This document shows positions 8,007-16,173 of a stretch of 64,000 bases of DNA, one piece after another (position 1 is the first letter of the stretch; every line of letters begins with the position of its first letter). Origin of the DNA: Roseibaca calidilacus (GTDB lineage: Bacteria; Pseudomonadota; Alphaproteobacteria; Rhodobacterales; Rhodobacteraceae). The position numbers and the translations under genes were made by a program. The notes below the pieces were generated by a model, which was not told the origin of the DNA, ran no database searches, and saw nothing but the letters and a program-made list of their open reading frames with translations. The DNA is taken from NCBI RefSeq assembly GCF_001517585.1, contig NZ_FBYC01000004.1:2251501-2315500 (forward strand), given 5' to 3'.

Positions 8007-9050
8007 TCAACGGATCGGATAGGGATACATCAGGCCGCCATCTGCGGCCGCAGCGTTCGGCGTCTCTGCACGGTTCAGGGCAAAGGGCGTGTCGACGCCA
8101 AGGTGACGGTCGAACACCTCGCCATAAGATCCGACCTGCTTGACGATCTGGTAGGCCCAGTCCGTCGGCAGACCCAGCTTGGCGGCCATGTCGGTGGTGG
8201 CGCTGTCTGCGCCGAAGATGCGCTGCACAGCAGGCGGCTGGTTGGCGATATCGGCGACGACCGCGTCGATATTGGTCGAATTGATGCCATAGCTGTCTGC
8301 GTTCAGCATGACCTGAAAGCCCCAATAGAGCGCGGCCTCGAATGCTTGGTCGGGGCGCGCGACCAGGGTAAGCGGCTCGTTCGAGATGATTTCGGGCAGG
8401 ATGACGTAATCGCCCGGCGTCGGTGCCAATTGGCGGTCCGCCGTCAGGGCGGTCACATCCGACGCGTAAACATCGCATTTGCCCGAGAAGAAGGCTTCAA
8501 GGCGGGCAGTCTTGTCGGCGATATTTTCGACACGGTAGGTCATCTCGCGCGCGCCGAACCAGTCGGCAATGTTCAGAAGCGTGGTCGAGCCGTCCTCGGC
8601 GCAGACGCTGGCACCATCGAGTTCGGTTGCGCTGGTAACACCAAGCGCACGGGGCACCATGAAGCCTTGACCGTCGAAGAAGGTCGTCACGACAAAGGCC
8701 ATGCCCTCGTCTGCGTCGCGGGTGCCGGTGCGGGTGATCGAACGCGACCCCATATGCGCTTCGCCCGCGACGATGGTCTTCATCGAATCGGAAAAGCCGA
8801 CGCCACGGATATCGGCCTTGCTGGCATCGCCCAGCACGGCTGCGGCGGCCATGCGGCAGAAATCAGCGTTGAAGCCTTGGAAGATACCGGTGCTGTCGGG
8901 CACCGAAAAGCCGGGCGCGGTCGGGCTGACCAAGCAGATCAGGCTGTCATTGGCCTTGATGTCGTCCAGGATTGGCCCGGCAAGAGCCGGAGTCGTCGCG
9001 GCGACGAGGATCGCGGCACTTGCGGACATGAGAGTCTTTGCGGCGGACAT
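8007..9050 (-). CDS. General amino acid ABC transporter, periplasmic binding protein (AapJ-like)
   Basis: A 347-residue secreted solute-binding protein. A signal peptide covers residues 1-24 (ends TTPALAG), followed by an SBP family 3 fold; FNADFCRMAAAAVLGD, MTYRVENIADKTARLEAF and AVQRIFG match AapJ/BztA. It should bind L-amino acids and deliver them to the AapQM channel. The start at 9048-9050 was chosen for AGGAG six bases upstream; the frame is open to 9119. It lies 96 bp downstream of aapM, with its own palindromic operator in the gap, so it may also be transcribed separately, as often seen for abundant binding proteins. Confidence 0.85.
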   Translation of the reverse strand: MSAAKTLMSASAAILVAATTPALAGPILDDIKANDSLICLVSPTAPGFSVPDSTGIFQGFNADFCRMAAAAVLGDASKADIRGVGFSDSMKTIVAGEAHMGSRSITRTGTRDADEGMAFVVTTFFDGQGFMVPRALGVTSATELDGASVCAEDGSTTLLNIADWFGAREMTYRVENIADKTARLEAFFSGKCDVYASDVTALTADRQLAPTPGDYVILPEIISNEPLTLVARPDQAFEAALYWGFQVMLNADSYGINSTNIDAVVADIANQPPAVQRIFGADSATTDMAAKLGLPTDWAYQIVKQVGSYGEVFDRHLGVDTPFALNRAETPNAAAADGGLMYPYPIR

Positions 9051-9097
9051 GGGAGTCTCCTGCGGTTTGAAAAGAGCGGCATACGTTGATGCCATAA

Positions 9098-9109
9098 CCT
9101 GTATACAGG
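9098..9109. promoter_or_regulatory. Candidate GntR operator upstream of aapJ
   Basis: CCTGTATACAGG is a perfect 12-bp palindrome, 48 bp before the aapJ start. Its core TGTATACAGG recurs in front of aapQ/gntR at 11432-11441, and both sites are preceded by ATACGTTG. FCD-type GntR regulators typically bind such TGTATACA-like palindromes. Confidence 0.6.
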
Positions 9110-9146
9110 TGTATTTCATCAGATTCGTGACAGTCCGGCCGCGCCG

Positions 9147-10232
9147 TCAACGGCCCTTTGCGCCTTCGCTGCGGTGCAATTCGCGCCCGACCCATGACAA
9201 GAAGGCACAAGACAGCAGAAACCATATGCCGACAAAGGCATAGGCTTCGAGTGCGAATTGTCCCCAGCCTGGTTCGCTGAACGCCATTCGCGCAGTCGAG
9301 GTCAGGTCATGTATCCCAAGGACCACCACCAAGGACGTGTCTTTGTAAGCACCGATCACCGAATTCACCAAAGCTGGCAAGCTGCGGGTCAATGCCTGCG
9401 GCAGTAGGATAAACCGCATGGATTGCAGCCATGACAACCCCAGAGAGGCCGCGGCCTCTTGCTGGCCGACATGCAGGGATTGCATTCCGCCCCGCACATC
9501 CTCGGCAAAGTAAGAGGCATGAAAGAACACCAGCGCGATCAGCGTGGCAATGACCGGGCTGATCCGTGTATCCGGCGGCAGCGTAAGCGGCAGAACGAAG
9601 ACACCGACGAATAAAACGGTGACCATGGGGAAGCCGCGCATCCCTTCAATATAGACGATGGCCGCGCGGCGCAGCACCGGCCAACGGGTCTGGTGGCGCA
9701 GAACAGCCAATACCACCCCCAATGGAAAGGCCAACGCAATGGCAATGACCGACAGGATCAAGAGAACCGGCATACCGTTCCAGCGCGACATGTCCACAGG
9801 TGCAAGTCCGGCAAAGCCCCCGCTCATCAACAGAAAGGATAACGGGATCACCGCACACCACATTGTCACCAGTGTTGCAGGGCCAAGGCCGCGCAAACGG
9901 CCAGTCAGACGAAGGCCCACCGCGACGGACAACGCCAACAGCGCGGCGCATACTAGCGCCGGGCGCCAATGCTCGGCAAAAGGATAGGTGCCGAACAGCA
10001 TGAACCGGCTTTTTTCTACATAGAACCGCCAGCAAGCCCCTGTCGCCCCGGTGCAATCTTCCATCTGGCGCAGCGGCGAGACGGCCGAGAGCACGGCCCA
10101 ATCCAACAGCGCCCAGACGACAAGCACCGCAAGCGTTGCGCTGACAAGTGAGACGAGGGCGTTTACCGGGGTTCCGGCCCATTCCTTCAACAGGTTGTCG
10201 CGAGTCGGAGGCGGCGGTGAGGGCGGAATCAT
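9147..10232 (-). CDS. General amino acid ABC transporter permease (AapM-like)
   Basis: A 361-residue inner-membrane permease with several hydrophobic segments and the HisM-type EAA loop (QEAAASLGLSWLQSMRFILL PQAL) near residue 270. It pairs with AapQ to form the channel. The start is the ATG at 10230-10232, which overlaps the stop of aapQ in an ATGA. The frame is open well upstream of this, but that part is a shadow of aapQ. No ATP-binding subunit gene follows, so it must borrow one or use an unlinked aapP. Confidence 0.85.
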   Translation of the reverse strand: MIPPSPPPPTRDNLLKEWAGTPVNALVSLVSATLAVLVVWALLDWAVLSAVSPLRQMEDCTGATGACWRFYVEKSRFMLFGTYPFAEHWRPALVCAALLALSVAVGLRLTGRLRGLGPATLVTMWCAVIPLSFLLMSGGFAGLAPVDMSRWNGMPVLLILSVIAIALAFPLGVVLAVLRHQTRWPVLRRAAIVYIEGMRGFPMVTVLFVGVFVLPLTLPPDTRISPVIATLIALVFFHASYFAEDVRGGMQSLHVGQQEAAASLGLSWLQSMRFILLPQALTRSLPALVNSVIGAYKDTSLVVVLGIHDLTSTARMAFSEPGWGQFALEAYAFVGIWFLLSCAFLSWVGRELHRSEGAKGR

Positions 10233-11392
10233 TTCCCCCGTCCCATGCTGCGGGCGCGCAGGCTGTCGTTGAGATAATTCATCCCCCACGACGCCAAAAG
10301 GCATAGGCCAAGGTAAAGCCCCATTGTGATCAGCATCATCTCTAGCGGGCGAAAGGTCTGGTTGATGATCGTCCCGCTGACCGACATCAGGTCGGAATAA
10401 CCCACCGCGATGGCGATGGAGGTGTTCTTTATCAGGTTCACATATTGGTTGATCATGGGTGGAATGACGATCCGCAGCACCTGCGGCAGAACCACGAAAC
10501 GCGTTACGGAGCGTGGCGACATTCCAAGCGCCCGCGCGGCCTCTATCTGTCCTTGCGGCACAGACAGGATGCCGCCGCGCACAACTTCGGCGATCTGTGC
10601 GCCGTGATACAGGCCGAGCGTGAGCAAAACCACCACGAACTGGATCGAAAACCGGCCCCCGCCCTCGAAATCGAAGCGTTGGAACTGCGGCAGATCGGGC
10701 ACGAGTGGCGTGCCGACCATAGCGCCGAAAAGGACCGGAAGTCCGATGACAGTGGCCAGAACGACCGGCAGGACCGGCACATCCCGGCCTGTGTCCCGCT
10801 TGATCCGGCCCGCATGACGATGCCACAGCACCGCAAAGGCGCAGGCCAGCACCAATGGCAACAGCAACCAAAGTTGCTTCGGATCTGGCGCGATCATGGG
10901 CAGATAGATCGAGCGATTGGTCAGATGGACCGGCCCGATAGAGACCGCCTCGCGCACCGAGGGCAAGCCGCGGACGGTCACGACATATAGCACCAGCAGC
11001 ACAAGGATTTTGGGCAGGTTGCGAAACAGTTCGACATAAAGCATGGCAAAAAGGCGGCCCGCCGGGCTTGGCGTAACGCTGACAAGCCCCATCAAGACCC
11101 CAAGCACGGTGGCCAGAACCAGCGCGCAAAGCGCCAAGAACAGTGTGTTCAGCAGGCCCGCAAGGATCACCCGCCCATAGCTGTCAGAAGCGTTGGCGCG
11201 TATCAGGCTTTCGCTAAGATCAAATCCCGCAGTCTGGGACAAGAACCCATAGCCCGGCGTGATCCCGGCCGTTTGCATGTTCAGCCAAGTATTGATGCCA
11301 AGAACGGCAAGCCCTGCAATAATCACCCCAACAATCGCGATCCCGATCCAGTCGGGTGCGGCGCGACTTGGCGCGGGCGGACTGTGTTGCAT
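10229..11392 (-). CDS. General amino acid ABC transporter permease (AapQ-like)
   Basis: A 387-residue membrane protein and first gene of the transporter operon. The C-terminal HisM-type permease domain carries QIEAARALGMSPRSVTRFVV (EAA loop), and the N-terminal half has AapQ's extra membrane spans with the LSESLIRANASDSYGRVILAGLLNT stretch split across them. I start at the ATG 11390-11392 (MQHSPPAP); ATGs at 11398 and 11428 are alternatives. It overlaps aapM by four bases. It is divergent from the gntR gene, with a shared operator between them. Confidence 0.85.
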   Translation of the reverse strand: MQHSPPAPSRAAPDWIGIAIVGVIIAGLAVLGINTWLNMQTAGITPGYGFLSQTAGFDLSESLIRANASDSYGRVILAGLLNTLFLALCALVLATVLGVLMGLVSVTPSPAGRLFAMLYVELFRNLPKILVLLVLYVVTVRGLPSVREAVSIGPVHLTNRSIYLPMIAPDPKQLWLLLPLVLACAFAVLWHRHAGRIKRDTGRDVPVLPVVLATVIGLPVLFGAMVGTPLVPDLPQFQRFDFEGGGRFSIQFVVVLLTLGLYHGAQIAEVVRGGILSVPQGQIEAARALGMSPRSVTRFVVLPQVLRIVIPPMINQYVNLIKNTSIAIAVGYSDLMSVSGTIINQTFRPLEMMLITMGLYLGLCLLASWGMNYLNDSLRARSMGRGK

Positions 11393-11429
11393 GACCATAG
11401 CCTGTGAAGTAGCATAAATACGTTGCATA

Positions 11430-11441
11430 CGTGTATACAGG
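11430..11441. promoter_or_regulatory. Candidate GntR operator between aapQ and gntR
   Basis: CGTGTATACAGG matches the aapJ site at 9098-9109 in 10 of 12 positions, with the GTATAC core intact. It lies 38 bp before aapQ and 46 bp before gntR, so a repressor here would control both transporter and regulator. Confidence 0.6.
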
Positions 11442-11486
11442 CTTCATGTCGCGCCTGTGACAAGCGCTTGCCAGAATGAGAAACCA

Positions 11487-12113
11487 ATGACCATTTACAT
11501 TGCCAAGCCACGCGCCGGCGATATTGCAGATGCGATCCGAAAGCGGATTTGCCTGAATGTTCAGGACGGTCAGGCCATGCTGCTCGAAGGTGTTCTGGCC
11601 GAAGAGTTCGGCGTCTCGCGCACCCCGGTGCGTCAGGCACTGCAACGGCTGACCTATGAGGGGCTGATCGAAGTGCGAACCGGTGTCGGTTCAGTTGTCA
11701 GCCCATTGGAGCCAGCCCAACGCAACATGCATTTTCTTGTGCATCATGAATTGCTGGGCCTTGTCGCGCGATTTCCTGATGAGCCGATTCCGTCCCAAAT
11801 CGCGCGGCGTCTTGACATGATTCATGCGCAGGGAAGCTCGGGTAGATCGGCGGATATCGAAAGCCTTTATGCCCTCTTCACAGAGTTCAACGCCCTGCTT
11901 TCGCAGATGATCCCGGACCCGATCATTGCAGATGCGCATCTTATCAGCGGCTGGCGGATCGTACGCTGGCTGCTTGCAGATGTCCAAACCGGCCAAGGGC
12001 GCTTGGTCACGGGGGCGTTTGACCGCATCTGGACCATGTGCCGCGACACTGGGAACGGCAAGGCAGCCTTTTTCCGCGAAGCGTCGCAGCTCATACTTTC
12101 CAAAAGGGCTTGA
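11487..12113 (+). CDS. GntR-family transcriptional regulator
   Basis: A 208-residue regulator. Residues ~12-75 form a GntR winged helix-turn-helix (LAEEFGVSRTPVRQALQRLT, then LIEVRTGVGSVVSP). The C-terminal ~130 residues are helical like an FCD effector domain, but I cannot trace the metal-binding histidines with confidence. The chosen ATG (MTIYIAKPRA) follows GAGAAACCA; the frame opens 10 codons earlier. It is divergent from aapQ and shares TGTATACAGG sites with it, so it probably controls amino acid uptake in response to a ligand not deducible here. Confidence 0.82.
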   Translation: MTIYIAKPRAGDIADAIRKRICLNVQDGQAMLLEGVLAEEFGVSRTPVRQALQRLTYEGLIEVRTGVGSVVSPLEPAQRNMHFLVHHELLGLVARFPDEPIPSQIARRLDMIHAQGSSGRSADIESLYALFTEFNALLSQMIPDPIIADAHLISGWRIVRWLLADVQTGQGRLVTGAFDRIWTMCRDTGNGKAAFFREASQLILSKRA

Positions 12114-12139
12114 TCCACGGATTTGGCGCTACCCGTGGA
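12114..12139. terminator. Hairpin after gntR
   Basis: TCCACGG (12114-12120) pairs perfectly with CCGTGGA (12133-12139) around a 12-nt loop, directly after the gntR stop. It lies between convergent genes; there is no U-run. Confidence 0.45.
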
Positions 12140-12149
12140 AGGGGCAGCG

Positions 12150-12467
12150 CTAGCAGCGATAGGGCACATCCCAAGTGGTTCCCGGCGGCAGACCGTATTG
12201 ATCCGGAGCCGCCGGACCGAAAGCGCAGGAGATACCGACCGCCGCCAAAACGCGCGCAGCCACAGCCTCGGCGGCTGAAGGGGGAAATGCGCGCAGGTCG
12301 CTTTCGGGAAGGCCGACGATCACCAGTTTGTCGGAGCCGGTCCAGAACTGCGCGGCATAGGATAGTCCCTCATAATCAACCTTCACGATTGTGCCATGAT
12401 CCGGCTCCGCCAACGTCTGCACCGAACTCGCAAAGAAAAATGTCAATATTGTCAGAAATATACGCAT
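12150..12467 (-). CDS. Small exported protein of unknown function
   Basis: A 105-residue protein. Residues 1-20 (MRIFLTILTFFFASSVQTLA) are a convincing signal peptide, so I start at the ATG 12465-12467 rather than the upstream one at 12500. The mature ~85 residues contain two cysteines (GISCAFG and a C-terminal PYRC) that could form a disulfide. No known family is recognised. It is convergent with gntR and stands apart from the TRAP operon upstream. Confidence 0.6.
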   Translation of the reverse strand: MRIFLTILTFFFASSVQTLAEPDHGTIVKVDYEGLSYAAQFWTGSDKLVIVGLPESDLRAFPPSAAEAVAARVLAAVGISCAFGPAAPDQYGLPPGTTWDVPYRC

Positions 12468-12799
12468 AGTCGCTTTATCCATGTCAGCCAGCAGACCCAA
12501 AATGGCATGCCGTTAACCGCAAATTTGCTGGATTTGATCGGTCTATCAAGTGTTTTCCGCCCTGCGCACTGCACAAGGTCAAGAAAGCACCCGAAGTTGG
12601 GCGGATTGGGCCGAAAGCCCGCCGCATTTGGGAACGGCACCCGCACGCTGCGGTCAAAAGCGATCAGCCCACCCTCTGCAAACGCGCACCCTTGGGTGAC
12701 CCATGAACCGCGCCAGTCGCTGCTGGTAACAACACTATTTATAAATGAGGCATCAGTTTCAGAACAGCGCAGTCAGCAAGTTGCTTGGGGAATTCCGGG
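12468..12799. other. Non-coding gap between the small exported protein and the TRAP operon
   Basis: About 330 bp. Short frames exist on both strands, but none has a convincing ribosome site or protein-like sequence. It contains the promoter region of the exported-protein gene on the minus strand and the 3' flank of dctM. I see no RNA gene or strong repeat here. Confidence 0.4.
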
Positions 12800-14296
12800 C
12801 TACACCGGGATCAGGAAATAGGTGATCGCAGGGAACGCCACCAATATGCCCACCCGAACCAGATCTGACGCCACGAAGGGCAACACGGCGCGATAGGTGT
12901 CGGTAATCCTCGTTTTCGGATCCATCGCGCTTATGACAAACAGGTTCATGCCGACGGGCGGGGTAATCAGGCCCACCTCGACCACGATCAGCACCAGAAT
13001 CCCGAACCAGATCGCGGTCAATTCCAGATTGGCGCGCTCCAGCGCCAGCGCATTCACCCGGCGCAAGCCCAGCGCGCGAATTTGCTCACGCGTCAGTTCC
13101 GCGCCGGCGGCCAAGGTCTGCTCTATGCTTCGCAGCATGTCCGGTGCCAGTTCCACCCCCGCGCGGAACGCTTCGGCGGCCCGCATGGCGTGCAATTCGG
13201 CCATCGTGATGAAATTGAAATCCAATTCCATCATCACCGGCCAGAAGATCGGAATGGTCAGCAGGATCATTGACAGGCTGTCCATGACGCAGCCAAGGAT
13301 CAGGTAAAAGCAAAGGATAATCAGCAGCACCATGAAAGGCGCATAGCCTTGCGCGCCGACGAATTCGGCAAGGCTTTGGGGCACCTGCGTCAACGCCAGA
13401 AAGCCGTTGTAGAACGCTGCCCCGAAGATGATGAAAAAGATCATCGCGCTGGACCGGGCCGTCACGATGAAGCTTTCAGCCAGCGTGGCGCGGGTCAGCC
13501 CGCCATTGACCCAAGCAATCAGCCCGGTGCCAAAGGCGCCCACGGCGGCGCCTTCTGTCGGGGTGAACCAGCCCGCATAGATACCGCCCACAACAAGACC
13601 GAAGACCAGCAATACAGGCCAGATCTTGACCAGCGCCGCCATGCGTTCCCCCCATGGCATGGGGGGGCGCAGACCGGCAGAGCCCGGGTTCACCCGCACA
13701 TAGATCGAAATCACGATCACATAGCCGATGGCAGCCATAATCCCGGGGATGAATGCAGCCAGAAACAGCTTGGCAATGTTCTGTTCGGTCAGGATGGCAT
13801 AGATCACCAGCACCACAGAGGGCGGGATCAGAATGCCCAGCGTGCCGCCTGCCGCCAGCGTCGCGGTAGAAAACCCGCCCGCATAGCCGTAGCGCTTCAA
13901 CTCTGGCAGGGCGACACGGCTCATCGTGGCGGCGGTGGCCAGCGAGCTGCCGCAGATCGCGCCGAACCCCGCGCTGGACCCGATGGCAGCCATGGCCACC
14001 CCGCCCTTGCGGTGGCCAAGGAACCCCTCGGCGGCCTTGAACAACGCTTGGCTCATCCCGCCCAGCGTGGCGAAATGGCCCATCAGCAGAAACATGGGGA
14101 TAATGCTAAGCGAGTAGCTGGCGAACGTGGTGTAGGTTTCGGTTTCCAGCCGGGCCAGCGGCACAAGCGAGCCGCCTGTCACCCAGATCAGCCCGGCAAG
14201 CCCCGTCAGGAACATGGCCAAACCAATCGGCACGCGCAGAAAGATCAGCGCCAGAAGGGCTGGAAACGACAGAATGCCGATCGTGATGTCACTCAA
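12800..14296 (-). CDS. TRAP transporter large permease (DctM type) with an extra insertion
   Basis: The ion-coupled channel subunit of a tripartite ATP-independent periplasmic transporter. It has about 12 hydrophobic spans and family landmarks such as GTLGILIPPSVVLVIYA, FTPTEGAAVGA and GLITPPVGMNLFVI. At 498 residues it is about 65 longer than typical DctM. The excess is a hydrophilic, helical block at about residues 362-427 placed between LTIPIFWPVM and IWFGILVLIV, where other members have only a few residues. It overlaps dctQ in an ATGA. The substrate is unknown. Confidence 0.9.
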   Translation of the reverse strand: MSDITIGILSFPALLALIFLRVPIGLAMFLTGLAGLIWVTGGSLVPLARLETETYTTFASYSLSIIPMFLLMGHFATLGGMSQALFKAAEGFLGHRKGGVAMAAIGSSAGFGAICGSSLATAATMSRVALPELKRYGYAGGFSTATLAAGGTLGILIPPSVVLVIYAILTEQNIAKLFLAAFIPGIMAAIGYVIVISIYVRVNPGSAGLRPPMPWGERMAALVKIWPVLLVFGLVVGGIYAGWFTPTEGAAVGAFGTGLIAWVNGGLTRATLAESFIVTARSSAMIFFIIFGAAFYNGFLALTQVPQSLAEFVGAQGYAPFMVLLIILCFYLILGCVMDSLSMILLTIPIFWPVMMELDFNFITMAELHAMRAAEAFRAGVELAPDMLRSIEQTLAAGAELTREQIRALGLRRVNALALERANLELTAIWFGILVLIVVEVGLITPPVGMNLFVISAMDPKTRITDTYRAVLPFVASDLVRVGILVAFPAITYFLIPV

Positions 14297-14877
14297 TGTT
14301 CGGCCTCCCCGCCGTCACCGATTATTTCCTGACCGCGCAGCACTTCCAGCAAGCGCACCCAGACAATGTAAACCGCCACGACGACACCGGCCCAAGCGGC
14401 AATGCTGGACAGGGCATACGCCCACCAAACCGGCCATTCCAGCAGATAGGTGGTTTGCCCTGTGCCCATCCGCACCGATGTGGCCACCTGCAACCGCCAC
14501 GCAATCAAGATCAGCGCGCCGGTCAGCGCAATTTCAATCAGCAGCCGAAGAATGCGGTTGCTGCGCGCGCTTAGAAACGCGGTGAACACATCCACCCGCG
14601 CATGACCAACGGTAAGTTGGCATAGCGGCAGAAAACAGAACAGCGCAAAAGCCATGCCCATTTCCGTAATCTCGTAATCGCCGAAAATGGGGCCAATGCC
14701 GGTGCCCAGCGCCCATGCGGCAAAGCCGGGCGCCAGCGCTTGCACGGTATCCGTGTGTAGCAGCGTATTCGCCTGCCGACCAAGGATCGACACGCAGGTC
14801 ATAAGCACCAAGGCTGCCAAAGCCGTGCCGCCCAGCAGCGCCATGCCGCGTGCAAGTGCATAGATAAAACGGTGCAT
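14293..14877 (-). CDS. TRAP transporter small permease (DctQ type)
   Basis: A 194-residue membrane protein with four hydrophobic segments, the DctQ fold that forms the fused membrane unit with DctM. LPLCQLTVGHARVDVFTAFL is a characteristic loop (family HxxVD). The start is ATG (MHRFIYALARGM). It lies 76 bp downstream of dctP, separated by a strong hairpin, and overlaps dctM by four bases. Confidence 0.88.
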   Translation of the reverse strand: MHRFIYALARGMALLGGTALAALVLMTCVSILGRQANTLLHTDTVQALAPGFAAWALGTGIGPIFGDYEITEMGMAFALFCFLPLCQLTVGHARVDVFTAFLSARSNRILRLLIEIALTGALILIAWRLQVATSVRMGTGQTTYLLEWPVWWAYALSSIAAWAGVVVAVYIVWVRLLEVLRGQEIIGDGGEAEH

Positions 14878-14910
14878 GCCTGAACTCTATTCCCGGTCCG
14901 TGCGCCAAGA

Positions 14911-14936
14911 AGGGCGCGCCGCGATGCGCGCGCCCT
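14911..14936. other. Intercistronic hairpin between dctP and dctQ
   Basis: AGGGCGCGC (14911-14919) pairs perfectly with GCGCGCCCT (14928-14936) around an 8-nt loop. Placed just after the binding-protein stop codon, such a stem commonly protects the upstream mRNA or attenuates read-through, giving more DctP than DctQM. That role is inferred. Confidence 0.6.
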
Positions 14937-14953
14937 GCCCTTTTGTGCCAAGA

Positions 14954-15997
14954 TCAATTCGTGGCGTCGTATTCGGCCATCAATTCGCGCGCACGGTCGA
15001 TCAGCGCCTGACCGTCCTTACCGCGCTCTGCCATATCGGAAACCCAACGCTCATAGATCGGGGTGGACAGATCAACCCATTCGGACAGTTGGTCATCCGA
15101 AATGGTTATGATGTTATTGCCCATTTCATCTGCCATCTCGCGGCCCGGGGCATCATAATCCTGCTGCGTGCCGCCGGCAAAGACTGAAAACTCTAAGCCG
15201 GAATTCGCATCGATGACAGCTTTCAGGTCATCCGGCAACCCGTCATAGCGCGCCTTGTTCATGGCCAGCACGAAGGTCACGGTATACAGCATATTTCCGT
15301 CGAACTCTGTGTGGTTTTCCACCAGTTCCGGTATGCGCAACGAAGGTGCCACTTCCCACGGCATGACGGCCCCGTCGATTACCCCTTTGGACAGCGCTTC
15401 GGGCGATTGCGCAATCGGCATACCGACCGGCGTTGCCCCCAGCGTTTCCAGCAATTGCACGGTCAAGCGCGACGGGCCGCGCAGCTTCATGCCTTCCAGA
15501 TCGGTAGGGGTTTCAACCGGGTCGGCAGAATGGATCACGCCGGGGCCATGCACCCAAGTTCCGATCATCTTAACATCGGAAAACTCGTCCTGCATCGATT
15601 CTTCATACATCTTCCAATAGGCATAGCTTGCCGCGCGGGCATCGCTGACCATGAACGGCAACTCGAACACCTCGGTGCTGGGAAAGCGGCCCGGTGTCAG
15701 GCCAACCACCGTCCAGATCACATCGGCCGTGCCGGACGCAGCCTGGTCATACAACTCGCCCGGCGTGCCGCCCAATTGCATGCTGGGGAAGCGGTCGATC
15801 TTGATCCGGCCATCGCTGGCGGCTTCGACATTATCCGCCCAGACGTCCAGAATATGCATCGGCACATTGGCCTGCGCCGACAGGAAATGATGCAGTCGAA
15901 GCGTGACATCCTGCGCGCTTGCGGGGGCCGCACCAAGCGTTATGGCCCCGACCACGGCACCGCCCATCAGCCCCAGCAGGGTTCTGCGATAGGTCAT
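14954..15997 (-). CDS. TRAP transporter substrate-binding protein (DctP type)
   Basis: A 347-residue periplasmic binding protein that captures the substrate for the DctQM permease. Residues 1-28 form a signal peptide with an arginine pair (MTYRRTLLGLMGG … APASA). The mature protein shows DctP features: VTLRLHHFLSAQANVP, LKLRGPSRL-type sequence (MKLRGPSRLTVQLLETLGA) and PWEVAPSLRIPE. The start at 15995-15997 was chosen for the signal peptide and GGAGG upstream. It is the first gene of dctPQM and is divergent from paaX, so an aromatic or carboxylic acid linked to phenylacetate metabolism is a reasonable but unproven substrate. Confidence 0.9.
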   Translation of the reverse strand: MTYRRTLLGLMGGAVVGAITLGAAPASAQDVTLRLHHFLSAQANVPMHILDVWADNVEAASDGRIKIDRFPSMQLGGTPGELYDQAASGTADVIWTVVGLTPGRFPSTEVFELPFMVSDARAASYAYWKMYEESMQDEFSDVKMIGTWVHGPGVIHSADPVETPTDLEGMKLRGPSRLTVQLLETLGATPVGMPIAQSPEALSKGVIDGAVMPWEVAPSLRIPELVENHTEFDGNMLYTVTFVLAMNKARYDGLPDDLKAVIDANSGLEFSVFAGGTQQDYDAPGREMADEMGNNIITISDDQLSEWVDLSTPIYERWVSDMAERGKDGQALIDRARELMAEYDATN

Positions 15998-16080
15998 GTT
16001 TTCTCCTCCCATGGATAAAGTTGCATTAGCAACTATCAATTTGAAAGCACAAGACTGGCTTTCACGCCAGTGTTTTTTCG

Positions 16081-16090
16081 ACCGATCGGT
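16081..16090. promoter_or_regulatory. Palindrome in the dctP-paaX divergent region
   Basis: ACCGATCGGT is a perfect 10-bp palindrome roughly midway between the divergent dctP and paaX starts. Its form is like TetR-type operators. It is a candidate site for a regulator coupling TRAP uptake to paaX, though no TetR gene is visible. Confidence 0.4.
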
Positions 16091-16173
16091 TGATTTTACG
16101 CCGACGCCACCCTCTCCCTTGCGCAGCCTGCCATGGGACGGCACTCTGTCCAAAGATTAAATTGAGGGCTGTC

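Noticed and set aside
9147-11129. A continuous 660-residue frame that looked like a fused permease
   Set aside because: Its first ~300 codons are antigenic noise in another frame of aapQ. The real AapM begins at 10232, overlapping the aapQ stop.
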